Below are positions 8,872 through 19,576 of a stretch of DNA of 55,105 nucleotides, in pieces. How positions within the stretch are numbered: position 1 is the stretch's first letter; each line of letters begins with the position of its first letter. The position numbers and the translations under genes were made by a program. The stretch lies in assembly GCA_951800645.1 (NCBI GenBank), contig CATOIK010000018.1, positions 1 through 55,105 on the forward strand. The letters are read 5' to 3'. The DNA comes from an uncultured Eubacteriales bacterium. Its GTDB lineage: Bacteria > Bacillota > Clostridia > Lachnospirales > Lachnospiraceae. The notes under the pieces are model-generated. The model searched no databases and had not been told where the DNA came from. It worked only from the letters and a program-made list of their open reading frames with translations.

Positions 8872-9135
8872 CTACTCGCCCAGTCCGCTTTCAATTAAAG
8901 CAGTCAGAGCGTTCATAGCATCTTCCTCGTCCGGACCCTGGCAGATTAACTCCACCCGGTCTCCGCATTTGATACAAGCTCCCAGAACGCTTAACACGCT
9001 CTTGACATTGGTGAAGGAGCCGTCTTTCTCAAACCGGATTTCAGACCGGTATTTAATCGCCTCATTGCACAGTATCCCCGTAGGCCGAAGATGAAGCCCC
9101 GATATGTTTTTGATTATCAATTCCCTTCTTACCAC
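8872..9135 (-). CDS. ptsH: Phosphocarrier protein HPr
   Basis: An 87-residue HPr that relays phosphate from enzyme I to sugar-specific EIIA domains. His15 lies in GLHLRPTG (consensus GLHARPA, so two positions differ). Ser46 in NVKSVLSV is kept, so HPr kinase regulation and CcpA co-repression are possible. The start is GTG at 9135, four bases after GAGGAG. Only 36 nt separate it from the cdaR stop and no terminator is visible, so it probably shares the c-di-AMP operon transcript. Confidence 0.93.
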   Translation of the reverse strand: MVRRELIIKNISGLHLRPTGILCNEAIKYRSEIRFEKDGSFTNVKSVLSVLGACIKCGDRVELICQGPDEEDAMNALTALIESGLGE

Positions 9136-9171
9136 AATACTCCTCGCTTTTCTTTAACTGACGGTTTCCGC

Positions 9172-10539
9172 CTAGCTTTCTGTCTCTCCCTGAGTCTCAG
9201 CGGCAGACCCCGATTCTCCGCTGCTCTCTGATGTCTCGTTTTGCGAAGTTCCCCCCTCAGATTCCTCCTCTGATGAGGCGGTGCTGCTGCCTGCGTCAAC
9301 CACAGGGGAATCCTGGCTTACCGTAAGCTTTGTTTCCTCATGGGAAATAATATCAAAGGCTGCGTCTGCCTCAAACTGAATTTCCAGTCTGTGGATTCCA
9401 GGCTCCACGCCTTCCACATCCAGATAAGCAGCCAGATCTGCACCGTTGATCTGCTCTAAATCCTCTCCCAGTCCTTCCACAATTACCTGGATGCGGTTGG
9501 GAGACAGATGATACTGGTATTCCTCAGAGGCGCCTCGCAGCTCCACCTCTCCCTCTGCCAGAGTGATGGTCCGCTGCACCAGCTTTTCCACCTTCATCCG
9601 CACTTCTACCATGGGATCTTCTGTTTCCACCAGCTTAACCCCCTCCGGCAGATATTCCCGCACATCTACGGTTACCGTCACATCTCCGGATGCGCCGTCT
9701 AAGTTCAGCACCTCCGCCGGAATCATGACCCGCTTCGCCTCAGCTAAGTTGGTAACCAGACCAGTCACATTTACTTCCCGGACGCTGCTGTCAATGCCGG
9801 TAAACTGATAGCCTTCCGCCACAGTTCCGGAAATGTCAAAATCCAGAAGCAGTGCCTTTACCCGGTTGATGCCAATCTGGCAGGTCACCTCTTCTATATC
9901 TACGCTCATCCGGTCGCTTAAAGTCAACTGGTTTCCGTTAGCGTCATAGAACTGGGGATGGGTTATCTGCTCTGCGTTGGCGCTTAAGCCGTCCACAGAA
10001 AATTCCACTCCGGCATAGCTGATCTGGCCCACCTGCGATACAGGGCCGGTCACCGTCACATAAGCGGGAAACAGGGAAACTCCGCCGTAGGCGTAGCCCT
10101 CTGCCGCCGTACCGGTTCTGGCGGATCTCAGCTCAAATTTCTTGGTCTGCAGTTCTTCAATATTTACCCGGACTACCCCCGGTCTGGCGGCGGCGTCCAT
10201 AATAAAGCCCTGATTACTTAAAATATCCACCTTTACCTGAACAGAGCCGGTAACATCGTAAAGCTCTGCCAAGTCCACATAGGCCCGGAAATCCGATGAA
10301 CGAATCCGGTAATTGTCCCGGGTATGGACATCATAACTAACTGTAACAGTCTGTTTTCCGACAATCTCGTAGGTCTGGCCTGCTGCCGTAAGCACCTGCT
10401 CATTGACTATCTCCAGAGGCACCTCCACAGAATCTGAGATTAGGGGGTTAGATACATTCATAACCACCAGCCACACGAAAAACGCCAAAAAGACAGAAAG
10501 TATTTTCAGTCCGAGATTGTTAATCAGCTTTTCTCTCAT
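9172..10539 (-). CDS. cdaR: YbbR/CdaR-like regulator of diadenylate cyclase
   Basis: A 455-residue protein with one N-terminal membrane helix (KILSVFLAFFVWLVVMNVSN) and several extracytoplasmic YbbR repeats. It ends in a low-complexity Ser/Glu/Gly/Thr tail (about residues 415-455). CdaR proteins bind and modulate CdaA at the membrane. It overlaps the cdaA 3' end by 20 nt, the arrangement conserved across Firmicutes. In other Firmicutes glmM commonly follows; here ptsH does. Confidence 0.92.
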   Translation of the reverse strand: MREKLINNLGLKILSVFLAFFVWLVVMNVSNPLISDSVEVPLEIVNEQVLTAAGQTYEIVGKQTVTVSYDVHTRDNYRIRSSDFRAYVDLAELYDVTGSVQVKVDILSNQGFIMDAAARPGVVRVNIEELQTKKFELRSARTGTAAEGYAYGGVSLFPAYVTVTGPVSQVGQISYAGVEFSVDGLSANAEQITHPQFYDANGNQLTLSDRMSVDIEEVTCQIGINRVKALLLDFDISGTVAEGYQFTGIDSSVREVNVTGLVTNLAEAKRVMIPAEVLNLDGASGDVTVTVDVREYLPEGVKLVETEDPMVEVRMKVEKLVQRTITLAEGEVELRGASEEYQYHLSPNRIQVIVEGLGEDLEQINGADLAAYLDVEGVEPGIHRLEIQFEADAAFDIISHEETKLTVSQDSPVVDAGSSTASSEEESEGGTSQNETSESSGESGSAAETQGETES

Positions 10540-11413
10540 TTTTCCGTTTTCCCTTCCAAATCCTGAACCGGCTGCTGCCGGAAACTTCCTGCTCCTCCAT
10601 TGCAGACAAGGCTTCCTTTAAGGTTTCCGCATCTTCAATCCGGCGAAGTCTTCCGCCTTCTACCAAAGAAACCCGCCCGGTCTCCTCAGACACCACCACT
10701 GTCACACTGTCTGTAATCTCACTGATGCCTACGGCCGCCCGGTGTCTGGTCCCTAAATCCTTGCTGATCATCATGTTGTCAGAAAGGGGCAGATAACAGG
10801 TAGCTGCCGTTACCCGGTTTCCCCGGACTACTACCGCTCCATCGTGAAGCGGAGTGTTATGCTCAAAAATATTGATAAGAAGCTGGCTGGTAACCAGTCC
10901 GTCAATCTCTATTCCGGTCCGTTCAATCTCTCCCAGAGAGACATTCCGCTCAATAACAATCAGAGCGCCGGTTTTTACCTTTGCCATTTCAAAGGTAGCC
11001 CGGACAAGCTCGTTGACAGTGCGCTCTGTAAAGCCCCGGTTTTCCATACTGTCGTCAAAAGGGAGAATCTCGGAAATCAGATTCTTGCTGCCCAGCTCTT
11101 CCAAAGCCTTTCTAAGCTCCGGCTGAAAAATGATAACCAGAGCCGTCACTGCAATGGCGCCGCTCTTTTCTACAATCCACAGGATGGTGTTCCATCTGGC
11201 AATGGCCGCCACCAGGGTGAAAGCCAGAATCATGGCAAGGCCCCGCAGCAGATACCAGGCGCGGGTGCTCTTAATCCACAGCAGCGCAAAATACACCAGG
11301 CTTGCGATAATGATAATCTCTATTAAATTTCCCACTGTAATCCGGGGCAGAAATGAAAGCCAGGAACGAAGTCCGTGGAACATTGTCCCGAAATCATGGA
11401 AGATGCCTGCCAT
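10520..11413 (-). CDS. cdaA: Membrane diadenylate cyclase CdaA
   Basis: Makes cyclic di-AMP from two ATP; c-di-AMP controls potassium and osmolyte transport and wall homeostasis. Three N-terminal membrane helices precede the DAC domain. Catalytic DGA (about residues 191-193) and RHR (about 223-225, in LGTRHRAAVG) are intact. The ATG at 11413 is preceded by GAGAGGC with ten bases between; a TTG two codons upstream (11419) is possible. It lies between a polytopic membrane gene and cdaR with no room for a separate promoter to cdaR. Confidence 0.95.
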   Translation of the reverse strand: MAGIFHDFGTMFHGLRSWLSFLPRITVGNLIEIIIIASLVYFALLWIKSTRAWYLLRGLAMILAFTLVAAIARWNTILWIVEKSGAIAVTALVIIFQPELRKALEELGSKNLISEILPFDDSMENRGFTERTVNELVRATFEMAKVKTGALIVIERNVSLGEIERTGIEIDGLVTSQLLINIFEHNTPLHDGAVVVRGNRVTAATCYLPLSDNMMISKDLGTRHRAAVGISEITDSVTVVVSEETGRVSLVEGGRLRRIEDAETLKEALSAMEEQEVSGSSRFRIWKGKRKNERKAD

Positions 11414-11473
11414 AGCCAAAATGCCTCTCTTTCCTGTTGCAAACTAGAATAAACTCTGTGAAAACCGGTTCTT

Positions 11474-12427
11474 TTACCGGCGTCTTGACTGCTGCCCGCG
11501 AACCGGATTGTTGATCCGCTGTACCCGCACATCCGGCTTGGATACTGAAACCTTGGGCACTGCCTTTACATAGTAAACATAATCATCGTCCTCAAACTGG
11601 GTGTACTCCGTGCGGGTGTAGTCCACTGCAAACACGAAGAAATGATACACACCGGCAATGAGGATGGAAATAAATGCGCCGGCCAGCAGTTGAACTACCG
11701 GCATAGACACATCCAGAACAAAATCTCCGGCAAACGCCACTGCCAGTTGGGCAACGGTGCCCATTACAATGGCAATCACCCAGGCGTAGTCCACAGACAG
11801 GGTCCGAATCAGATACACCACCAGGATACCTGCAGCGCAGACGCCAATCATGACCACCATGGTCCGGTTGGCTAACAGAGCCTGAATAATCTGAAGGAAT
11901 TTCTGGGTGATGTCCACAGCCGCATCATTTGTCAGCACCCCTGCATTCTGCTTCACATAGAGGAGAATGTAGTAGATTACCACGCCGCAGCTAACGGGAA
12001 TTACAGATACCAGACCGGCAGAAAGACCGGCCACCAGCGGCACCGCAAAGGGAATCTTTAAAAAGAACGCCATAGGCACCAGCACCAGCCAGTAGCTGTC
12101 TCCCGGCTGAAAACCGTAGTAAAGCAAAGCCACCAGCATGAGAAATACTGCTGTAATCAAGGTAATCTCCAAAGATACCGTATAGATATGAACCAACATT
12201 ACCAGGGCCAGCAGACAGGCAATGGCGCCGTAGGGCAGAAAGCCGCATATCAGAGCCAGCAGAAGCATCAGGAACGGATTTTGCAGAGCCGTCATAAACC
12301 CTATACTGTCGTTCATCATCCAAAGGGCTGCAAAGCTGTATAAAAATTTAACCAGGCCGTTAGCCAGGGTTGCGTATTTTCCGTAAAATGATTTCAGCCG
12401 TTCTTTAAGCACGAGAAACATCATCAT
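11474..12427 (-). CDS. Unknown polytopic membrane protein upstream of cdaA
   Basis: 317 residues, about ten hydrophobic segments, followed by a cytoplasmic tail of about 55 residues with the acidic-aromatic stretch QFEDDDYVYYVKAVPK and a basic end. I do not recognise the family. Homologous-looking genes sit next to cdaA in other Lachnospiraceae as far as I recall, so a role linked to c-di-AMP signalling or the envelope is plausible but unproved. The start ATG follows GGAGGGCAGCCGCT and overlaps the preceding gene by 23 nt, implying coupling. Confidence 0.75.
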   Translation of the reverse strand: MMMFLVLKERLKSFYGKYATLANGLVKFLYSFAALWMMNDSIGFMTALQNPFLMLLLALICGFLPYGAIACLLALVMLVHIYTVSLEITLITAVFLMLVALLYYGFQPGDSYWLVLVPMAFFLKIPFAVPLVAGLSAGLVSVIPVSCGVVIYYILLYVKQNAGVLTNDAAVDITQKFLQIIQALLANRTMVVMIGVCAAGILVVYLIRTLSVDYAWVIAIVMGTVAQLAVAFAGDFVLDVSMPVVQLLAGAFISILIAGVYHFFVFAVDYTRTEYTQFEDDDYVYYVKAVPKVSVSKPDVRVQRINNPVRGQQSRRR

Positions 12428-12851
12428 AGCGGCTGCCCTCCTTTGTCAACTCTCTTGTCCGGCTCTGAAATTCATATCGTTTTTCCAGCCGTCTTAATTT
12501 TGCCACATACACCTTCATGCCCCGTCCGGCGTATTCATACCGCCTGCTGTACACGAAAAAGGTTACTGCCAGATAAAAAACCAAACCTGCAATATACAGA
12601 AAACCGGAACCCCTGGCCAACTGAATAACCGGTGTAAAATCTGTGGCGCTTAAAAGCTCATCCAGCTTATAAAGCACTGTAACAAACACGCACAGCAAAT
12701 AGCTGAAGGTATAGAAAAAGAAGGACCGAAGCATCCGGCCGCTGACATAGTCGCTCCGGAAATAGCGGCCGGCCGGGGCAATGGCCTTCCCTTCCCGCTT
12801 TTCAAACATGGCTATACTGGTCATCAGTTTAATTTTATCTTCGTTCAGCAT
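12405..12851 (-). CDS. Small membrane protein, first gene of the cda-pts run
   Basis: 148 residues with a soluble N-terminus (MLNEDKIKLMTSIAMFEKREGK), two membrane helices (about residues 45-65 and 85-105) and a basic C-terminal segment. I do not recognise a family. The start is ATG 12851, close after GGAAGGATTT. The longer reading frame upstream runs through the promoter region and is not supported. It overlaps the next gene by 23 nt, so the two probably act together. Confidence 0.7.
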   Translation of the reverse strand: MLNEDKIKLMTSIAMFEKREGKAIAPAGRYFRSDYVSGRMLRSFFFYTFSYLLCVFVTVLYKLDELLSATDFTPVIQLARGSGFLYIAGLVFYLAVTFFVYSRRYEYAGRGMKVYVAKLRRLEKRYEFQSRTRELTKEGSRYDDVSRA

Positions 12852-12898
12852 AAATCCTTCCCATCCTGCTTCTTTTAGGTGTAAAGCATACTTTGTTA

Positions 12899-12904
12899 AG
12901 TATA
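12899..12904 (-). promoter_or_regulatory. Extended -10 element for the cda-ptsHI operon
   Basis: Minus-strand TGCTATACT gives an extended -10 (TGN plus TATACT, with TATACT at 12899-12904). The -35 at 17-bp spacing is poor (TGGCGA). A second TATAAT lies about ten bases upstream. Leader about 45 nt. Confidence 0.5.
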
Positions 12905-12975
12905 GCATAATTATATCTGCTTCGCCACATTTCCAATGGATTTTTGCAGAGATTCTCATTCATACAGTATAACAC

Positions 12976-13025
12976 AAAAAAGAAGATGTTGCAAAATACA
13001 CTTGCATATATTTTGCAGCATCTTC
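12976..13025 (-). terminator. guaB terminator, related in sequence to the one at 28025-28092
   Basis: Arms GAAGATGTTGCAAAATA (12982-12998) and TATTTTGCAGCATCTTC (13009-13025), one G-U, followed on the minus strand by a run of six T. The same GAAGATG-TGC-AAAT hairpin recurs after the PAP2 gene. Confidence 0.9.
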
Positions 13026-13035
13026 CTGGAAATTT

Positions 13036-14520
<1,485 letters not shown>

Positions 14521-14565
14521 TTATTTGTGTGATTCCGGAAGGAAAACTCCGAAATATTAGTGGAT

Positions 14566-14594
14566 ATTTTAACAAATCTGCGTCCGCTTGTCAA
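14566..14594 (-). promoter_or_regulatory. guaB promoter
   Basis: Minus-strand TTGACA (14589-14594), 17-bp spacer, TAAAAT (14566-14571). No recognisable riboswitch between it and the start codon about 75 nt downstream. Confidence 0.8.
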
Positions 14595-14631
14595 ACACTA
14601 TTTCCACTGAATTCCCCCCTAGCAAAACAGT

Positions 14632-15126
14632 CTATAAAATCACTTTTCTGGGAGCAGTCTGGCGGAAGCAGTGAAGCAGCTTTTCGTCTGCCTCAATCAA
14701 AAGCTTCTGGTTTTCTCCTTTTTTCTGAACCACAATGCCGTAGATCTTTTTTCCGGGAAGATGGGAAGTAAAATCCAGGGATTTTCCGTTCAGCTTGTAG
14801 TTCTTCAGTTCTCCGGAACCTTCCGGCGCAATCATCTGAATCTCTTCCATACTGCACTCGTACACAGTTTTCCGCTTGGCCTGTCCCACAATCCGGTCTA
14901 TCCCAAGCTGTTTGTCTACATAAAGATATTCAAACTCTACCCTGAGATTTCTCCAGGAAAGGTAAGTGGCAAAACCGGCTGCTGCAAACACGGCCAGGAA
15001 CAAAAATCCGCCTGTCATGGCAAGCAGAAAGGCAACTGCGGTAACTGCCCCTGACACAGCCGTAAGTACATAGGACAAAACCGAGGTTTTCCGTTTAATA
15101 AGATATTCTGCATAAGTTTCATTCAT
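14632..15126 (-). CDS. DUF6106 family membrane protein
   Basis: 164 residues with two closely spaced membrane helices (about residues 17-55) followed by a soluble domain containing VEFEYLYVDKQLGIDRI and CSMEEIQMIAP. This matches the DUF6106 family, common in Lachnospiraceae and of unknown function. ATG 15126 lies eight bases after AAGGAG; the longer frame reaching 15213 runs through the groEL terminator and is not supported. It follows groEL in the same direction, separated by that terminator, so expression may depend on readthrough or an unseen promoter. Confidence 0.8.
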   Translation of the reverse strand: MNETYAEYLIKRKTSVLSYVLTAVSGAVTAVAFLLAMTGGFLFLAVFAAAGFATYLSWRNLRVEFEYLYVDKQLGIDRIVGQAKRKTVYECSMEEIQMIAPEGSGELKNYKLNGKSLDFTSHLPGKKIYGIVVQKKGENQKLLIEADEKLLHCFRQTAPRKVIL

Positions 15127-15160
15127 AGCGGTGGCTCCTTTTCCTTGGAATATAGAATAA

Positions 15161-15200
15161 GCGCAGGGACGAAAACTCGTTGGGTTTTCCGTCCCTGCGC
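15161..15200 (-). terminator. groEL terminator
   Basis: GC-rich hairpin with arms GCGCAGGGACG (15161-15171) and CGTCCCTGCGC (15190-15200), extended by AAAAC/GTTTT. A moderately T-rich tail (TTATTCTATATT) follows on the minus strand. Confidence 0.8.
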
Positions 15201-15217
15201 CCTGCATTGGCATGTAA

Positions 15218-16873
<1,656 letters not shown>

Positions 16874-17158
16874 TTACTGGATTACTGCCAGGATGTCGTT
16901 CTGCTTTACTACCACGAACTTTTCATCCTCTACTTCCACTTCTGTTCCGGAGTACTTGGAATAGATTACCTTGTCGCCAACCTTTACCTGCATGGTAACT
17001 TCTTTTCCGTCAACCACACCGCCCGGTCCCACTGCAATTACCTCAGCCTGCTGGGGCTTTTCCTTTGCCTGTCCCGGCAGCACGATGCCGGACTTGGTAG
17101 TCTCCTCTGCAATCAACTGTTTTAAAACAACCCGGTCAAATAACGGTACTAATTTCAT
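16874..17158 (-). CDS. groES: Co-chaperonin GroES
   Basis: 94-residue lid of the chaperonin. It has the family start LVPLFDRVVLKQL, the mobile loop ETTKSGIVLPGQAKEKPQ and the GDKVIYSKYSGTEVE strand. ATG 17158 follows AAGGAGGCATCATCC. First gene of groES-groEL, with a CIRCE operator directly upstream. Confidence 0.98.
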   Translation of the reverse strand: MKLVPLFDRVVLKQLIAEETTKSGIVLPGQAKEKPQQAEVIAVGPGGVVDGKEVTMQVKVGDKVIYSKYSGTEVEVEDEKFVVVKQNDILAVIQ

Positions 17159-17197
17159 GGATGATGCCTCCTTATATACTTATTTTTCCTGTAACCA

Positions 17198-17226
17198 TTT
17201 ATATCACGCCTTGTTAGCACTGTCAA
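17198..17226 (-). promoter_or_regulatory. groESL promoter
   Basis: Minus-strand -35 TTGACA (17221-17226), 17-bp spacer, -10 TATAAA (17198-17203). The -35 lies mostly within the CIRCE spacer. Confidence 0.88.
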
Positions 17227-17240
17227 GTATTGAGTGCTAA
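17214..17240. promoter_or_regulatory. CIRCE operator (HrcA site)
   Basis: TTAGCACTG, nine bases, GAGTGCTAA: matches the CIRCE consensus TTAGCACTC-N9-GAGTGCTAA with one mismatch. HrcA bound here would cover the -35 element. hrcA itself is not in the window. Confidence 0.96.
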
Positions 17241-17300
17241 TTTTATAAAAATTTTTCAATTCTCCCCTTTCTTTTTTACAGCATTCGTATTACAATGTTC

Positions 17301-17433
17301 ATAACTGCTCAGTACCTTCGCAGCCACGAGCCAAAATCCATTTAAGTTCGCCTTTGGCGGCAGGATTTCGGCCTGCTTGTCAAAGTTTTCGTACGGTCAG
17401 CGCAGTAAATGCGCAGGCCTGCTGATCAGTTAT
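17301..17433. repeat. Structured intergenic element between groES and the YtxH-like gene
   Basis: Closing arms ATAACTG (17301-17307) and CAGTTAT (17427-17433) enclose two clear hairpins. The first is AAATCC...GGATTT (17335-17368) with an inner CGCC/GGCG stem, and the second is GCGCA-gtaaa-TGCGC (17400-17414). No coding potential. The remaining parts of the 333-nt gap between 17159 and 17491 hold the groES promoter/CIRCE and a small hairpin at 17452-17476 just before the next ribosome site. Confidence 0.5.
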
Positions 17434-17491
17434 CTATATTCAATAATATAGTGCATCAGAACAGTAACCTGATGCAGGAAGGAGCAGAGTT

Positions 17492-18076
17492 ATGGGAAAA
17501 AAAGGATTTGGAAAGCTGGTTGCACTGGCCGCTGCGGCAGGCGCTGCAGCTGCCGGAATTTCTTATTTCAGAAAATACCAGTCGTTTAATAAAGGTCTGG
17601 ACGAGGATTTCCACGATTTTGAGGATGAGGACATGGAAGGTCCGGTGCCGGATAACACCATGAACCGGAAATATGTTTCCCTGAATGCAAACAAAGATGA
17701 ACTGATCGTAGCTGCCGGAGATATGCTCCACGCCGCTAAGGATGTGGCTGACGCAGCAAAAAATGTTATGAAGGACGCTGCCTCCATTGTGGCAGACACC
17801 ACCAGAGAAGCCATGAACGCTGCTGCTGACAAGATTACCTTCAGCAATGATTCTCAGGATTTTGAGGATGACTTTGAAGATGATTTTGAGGGCGAGGAGG
17901 ATTCTTTCGCAGAACATCTGATTGAAAAAGCAGAGGATGCTGCGGATGCAGCAAAAAACACTTTGGAAAAGGCTGCTGAGAAACTTGAGGATGCAGTTGA
18001 AAAAGCAGAAGACGGCATTGAGATTGCAGTGGATACGGTTTCCGCTTTAGAAGACGAGAATCAGAAAGAAAACTAA
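17492..18076 (+). CDS. Acidic, coiled YtxH/LEA-like protein
   Basis: 194 residues. A glycine/alanine-rich N-terminal helix (KLVALAAAAGAAAAGISYF) could be a short membrane anchor. The rest is strongly acidic and alanine-rich with repeating amphipathic patterns (DAAKNVMKDAA, EKAEDAADAAKNTLEKAAEKLEDAVEKAEDG), like LEA or YtxH-type general stress proteins. No catalytic motif. ATG 17492 follows GGAAGGAGCAGAGTT; a perfect TGCATCAG/CTGATGCA hairpin (17452-17476) abuts this ribosome site and could affect initiation. Divergent from groESL. Confidence 0.7.
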   Translation: MGKKGFGKLVALAAAAGAAAAGISYFRKYQSFNKGLDEDFHDFEDEDMEGPVPDNTMNRKYVSLNANKDELIVAAGDMLHAAKDVADAAKNVMKDAASIVADTTREAMNAAADKITFSNDSQDFEDDFEDDFEGEEDSFAEHLIEKAEDAADAAKNTLEKAAEKLEDAVEKAEDGIEIAVDTVSALEDENQKEN

Positions 18077-18093
18077 GTTATATTTAGAAAAAG

Positions 18094-18140
18094 AAAAGGG
18101 CGCCGGGATGTGCTGCATGGCATATCCTGACGCCTTTTTA
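18094..18140 (+). terminator. Terminator after the YtxH-like gene
   Basis: Imperfect hairpin from AAAAGGGCG through CGCCTTTTT (about 18094-18140), with a T-run at its 3' side on the plus strand. Confidence 0.75.
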
Positions 18141-18175
18141 TGAATGGCTGCTTCCCCGGTCTGCCTTCCGCCCTC

Positions 18176-19573
18176 TTACGATTTCCAGGCTTGAATCAGC
18201 AAATCTGCGCCGGAACAAATCTGTTCCAAGGTTAAGTTGGCGTAGCCTAATAAAAGAGTGGCGGCCCGGTCGGCTCCGCTTCCAATACGGTAGCTGCTAA
18301 GGCCGTAAACCTTCACCCCTGCCTGTTCTGCCTGATCAATCAGTTCTTCTTCACTTCTTCCCTGTTTGCATGTCAGCAGAATGTGAATTCCGGCATACTC
18401 TCCACGGATGGAAAAGTCTTTCTCCAAAGGAGCTATGGCTTCCAAAAGCCCATCGTGCTTTGCCTTGTAAATGGCCCGCATCCTGTTTAAGTGGCGCTCA
18501 AAGTGGCCCTTAGACAGAAACTGACACAGAATATTCTGGTCAATCCGAGACACAGTAGACGCATAAAATCCTGCCTGTCTGCGGTATCGCTCCAAAAGCT
18601 CCGGCGGAAGAACCATATAGCTGACCCGGATAGCCGGAGCGATACACCGGGAAAAGGTGCCAAAATAAATCACCCGGCCGGCCCGGTCTAAACTCTGCAG
18701 AGCAGGAACCGGCTTTCCCCGGTAGCGGAATTCACTGTCATAGTCGTCTTCAATTAAATACCGGCCGCTTTCCGCCCATTTTAAAAGTTCCTGCCTGCGG
18801 CCTACCGGCATTACAATTCCGGTGGGAAACTGGTGAGACGGCATCACATAGGCCACATCCGCCCCGCTTTCCTCCAGCCCTTTCAAAGACATGCCGTTTT
18901 CATCCATCTCTATGGGACACACGGAAAATCCCAGGCTTCGGAACACCCGGTAGGCCTGCTTGTAGGTGGGATTCTCCATGGCAATCCGTCTGCTGCCTCC
19001 CAGAATCTGGGCCAGCAGCATCAGAAGATACTCGTTTCCGGCGCCTACAATAATCTGGGACGCACTGCAGTTTACCCCACGGGCTCCATGAAGATAGCTG
19101 CGGATCGCCTCCCTTAAATCCAATTCTCCCTGACGGATACCAGGGAGAAACATTTCTTTTTGCTCGTCTGCCAACACATTGCGGCTTAATTTCCGCCAGG
19201 TGTTATAAGGAAAGCTGTTAAGGTCGATGCCTCTGGGAGAAAAATCCACCAGAATCTCATTCTTATCCGGGCATTCCGGTTCCTGCTCTGTATGGCCGTT
19301 TTCCAGTCGGCTGATTTCCACCAGTTCTTCTACCCGGCATACAAAATAGCCGAGGCAGGGACGGGCCTCAATATAGCCCTCCGCTTCCAACTGGCTGTAG
19401 GCCATCTGGGTGGTGCTGCGGCTTACCTTTAAATGCTCTGCCAGCATCCGGGTGGAAGGCAGGCGCTCTCCCGCCTGCAGATTTCCATTCCGGATTTCCC
19501 GGCAGATATAGGTATAAATCTGTTCATACAATGGTTTTCTGGATGCTCCATCCAGGGGAATTAAAAGTTCCAT
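18176..19573 (-). CDS. MocR/PdxR-type regulator (GntR HTH plus aminotransferase-like domain) lacking the PLP lysine
   Basis: 465 residues. The N-terminal GntR winged helix (ICREIRNGNLQAGERLPSTRMLAEHLKVS, about residues 25-75) is joined to a fold-type I aminotransferase-like domain. Many family members regulate pyridoxal or GABA metabolism using bound PLP. The Schiff-base position reads YFGTFSRCIAP: the usual lysine is arginine (residue 309, codon CGG at 18647-18649), so covalent PLP binding is doubtful. The upstream DDYDSEFRYRG motif with the pyridine-binding Asp is kept. The target is unknown; its stop-to-start neighbour glnS ends 3 nt before it, so it may be cotranscribed with glnS. Confidence 0.9.
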   Translation of the reverse strand: MELLIPLDGASRKPLYEQIYTYICREIRNGNLQAGERLPSTRMLAEHLKVSRSTTQMAYSQLEAEGYIEARPCLGYFVCRVEELVEISRLENGHTEQEPECPDKNEILVDFSPRGIDLNSFPYNTWRKLSRNVLADEQKEMFLPGIRQGELDLREAIRSYLHGARGVNCSASQIIVGAGNEYLLMLLAQILGGSRRIAMENPTYKQAYRVFRSLGFSVCPIEMDENGMSLKGLEESGADVAYVMPSHQFPTGIVMPVGRRQELLKWAESGRYLIEDDYDSEFRYRGKPVPALQSLDRAGRVIYFGTFSRCIAPAIRVSYMVLPPELLERYRRQAGFYASTVSRIDQNILCQFLSKGHFERHLNRMRAIYKAKHDGLLEAIAPLEKDFSIRGEYAGIHILLTCKQGRSEEELIDQAEQAGVKVYGLSSYRIGSGADRAATLLLGYANLTLEQICSGADLLIQAWKS

Positions 19574-19576
19574 GTC

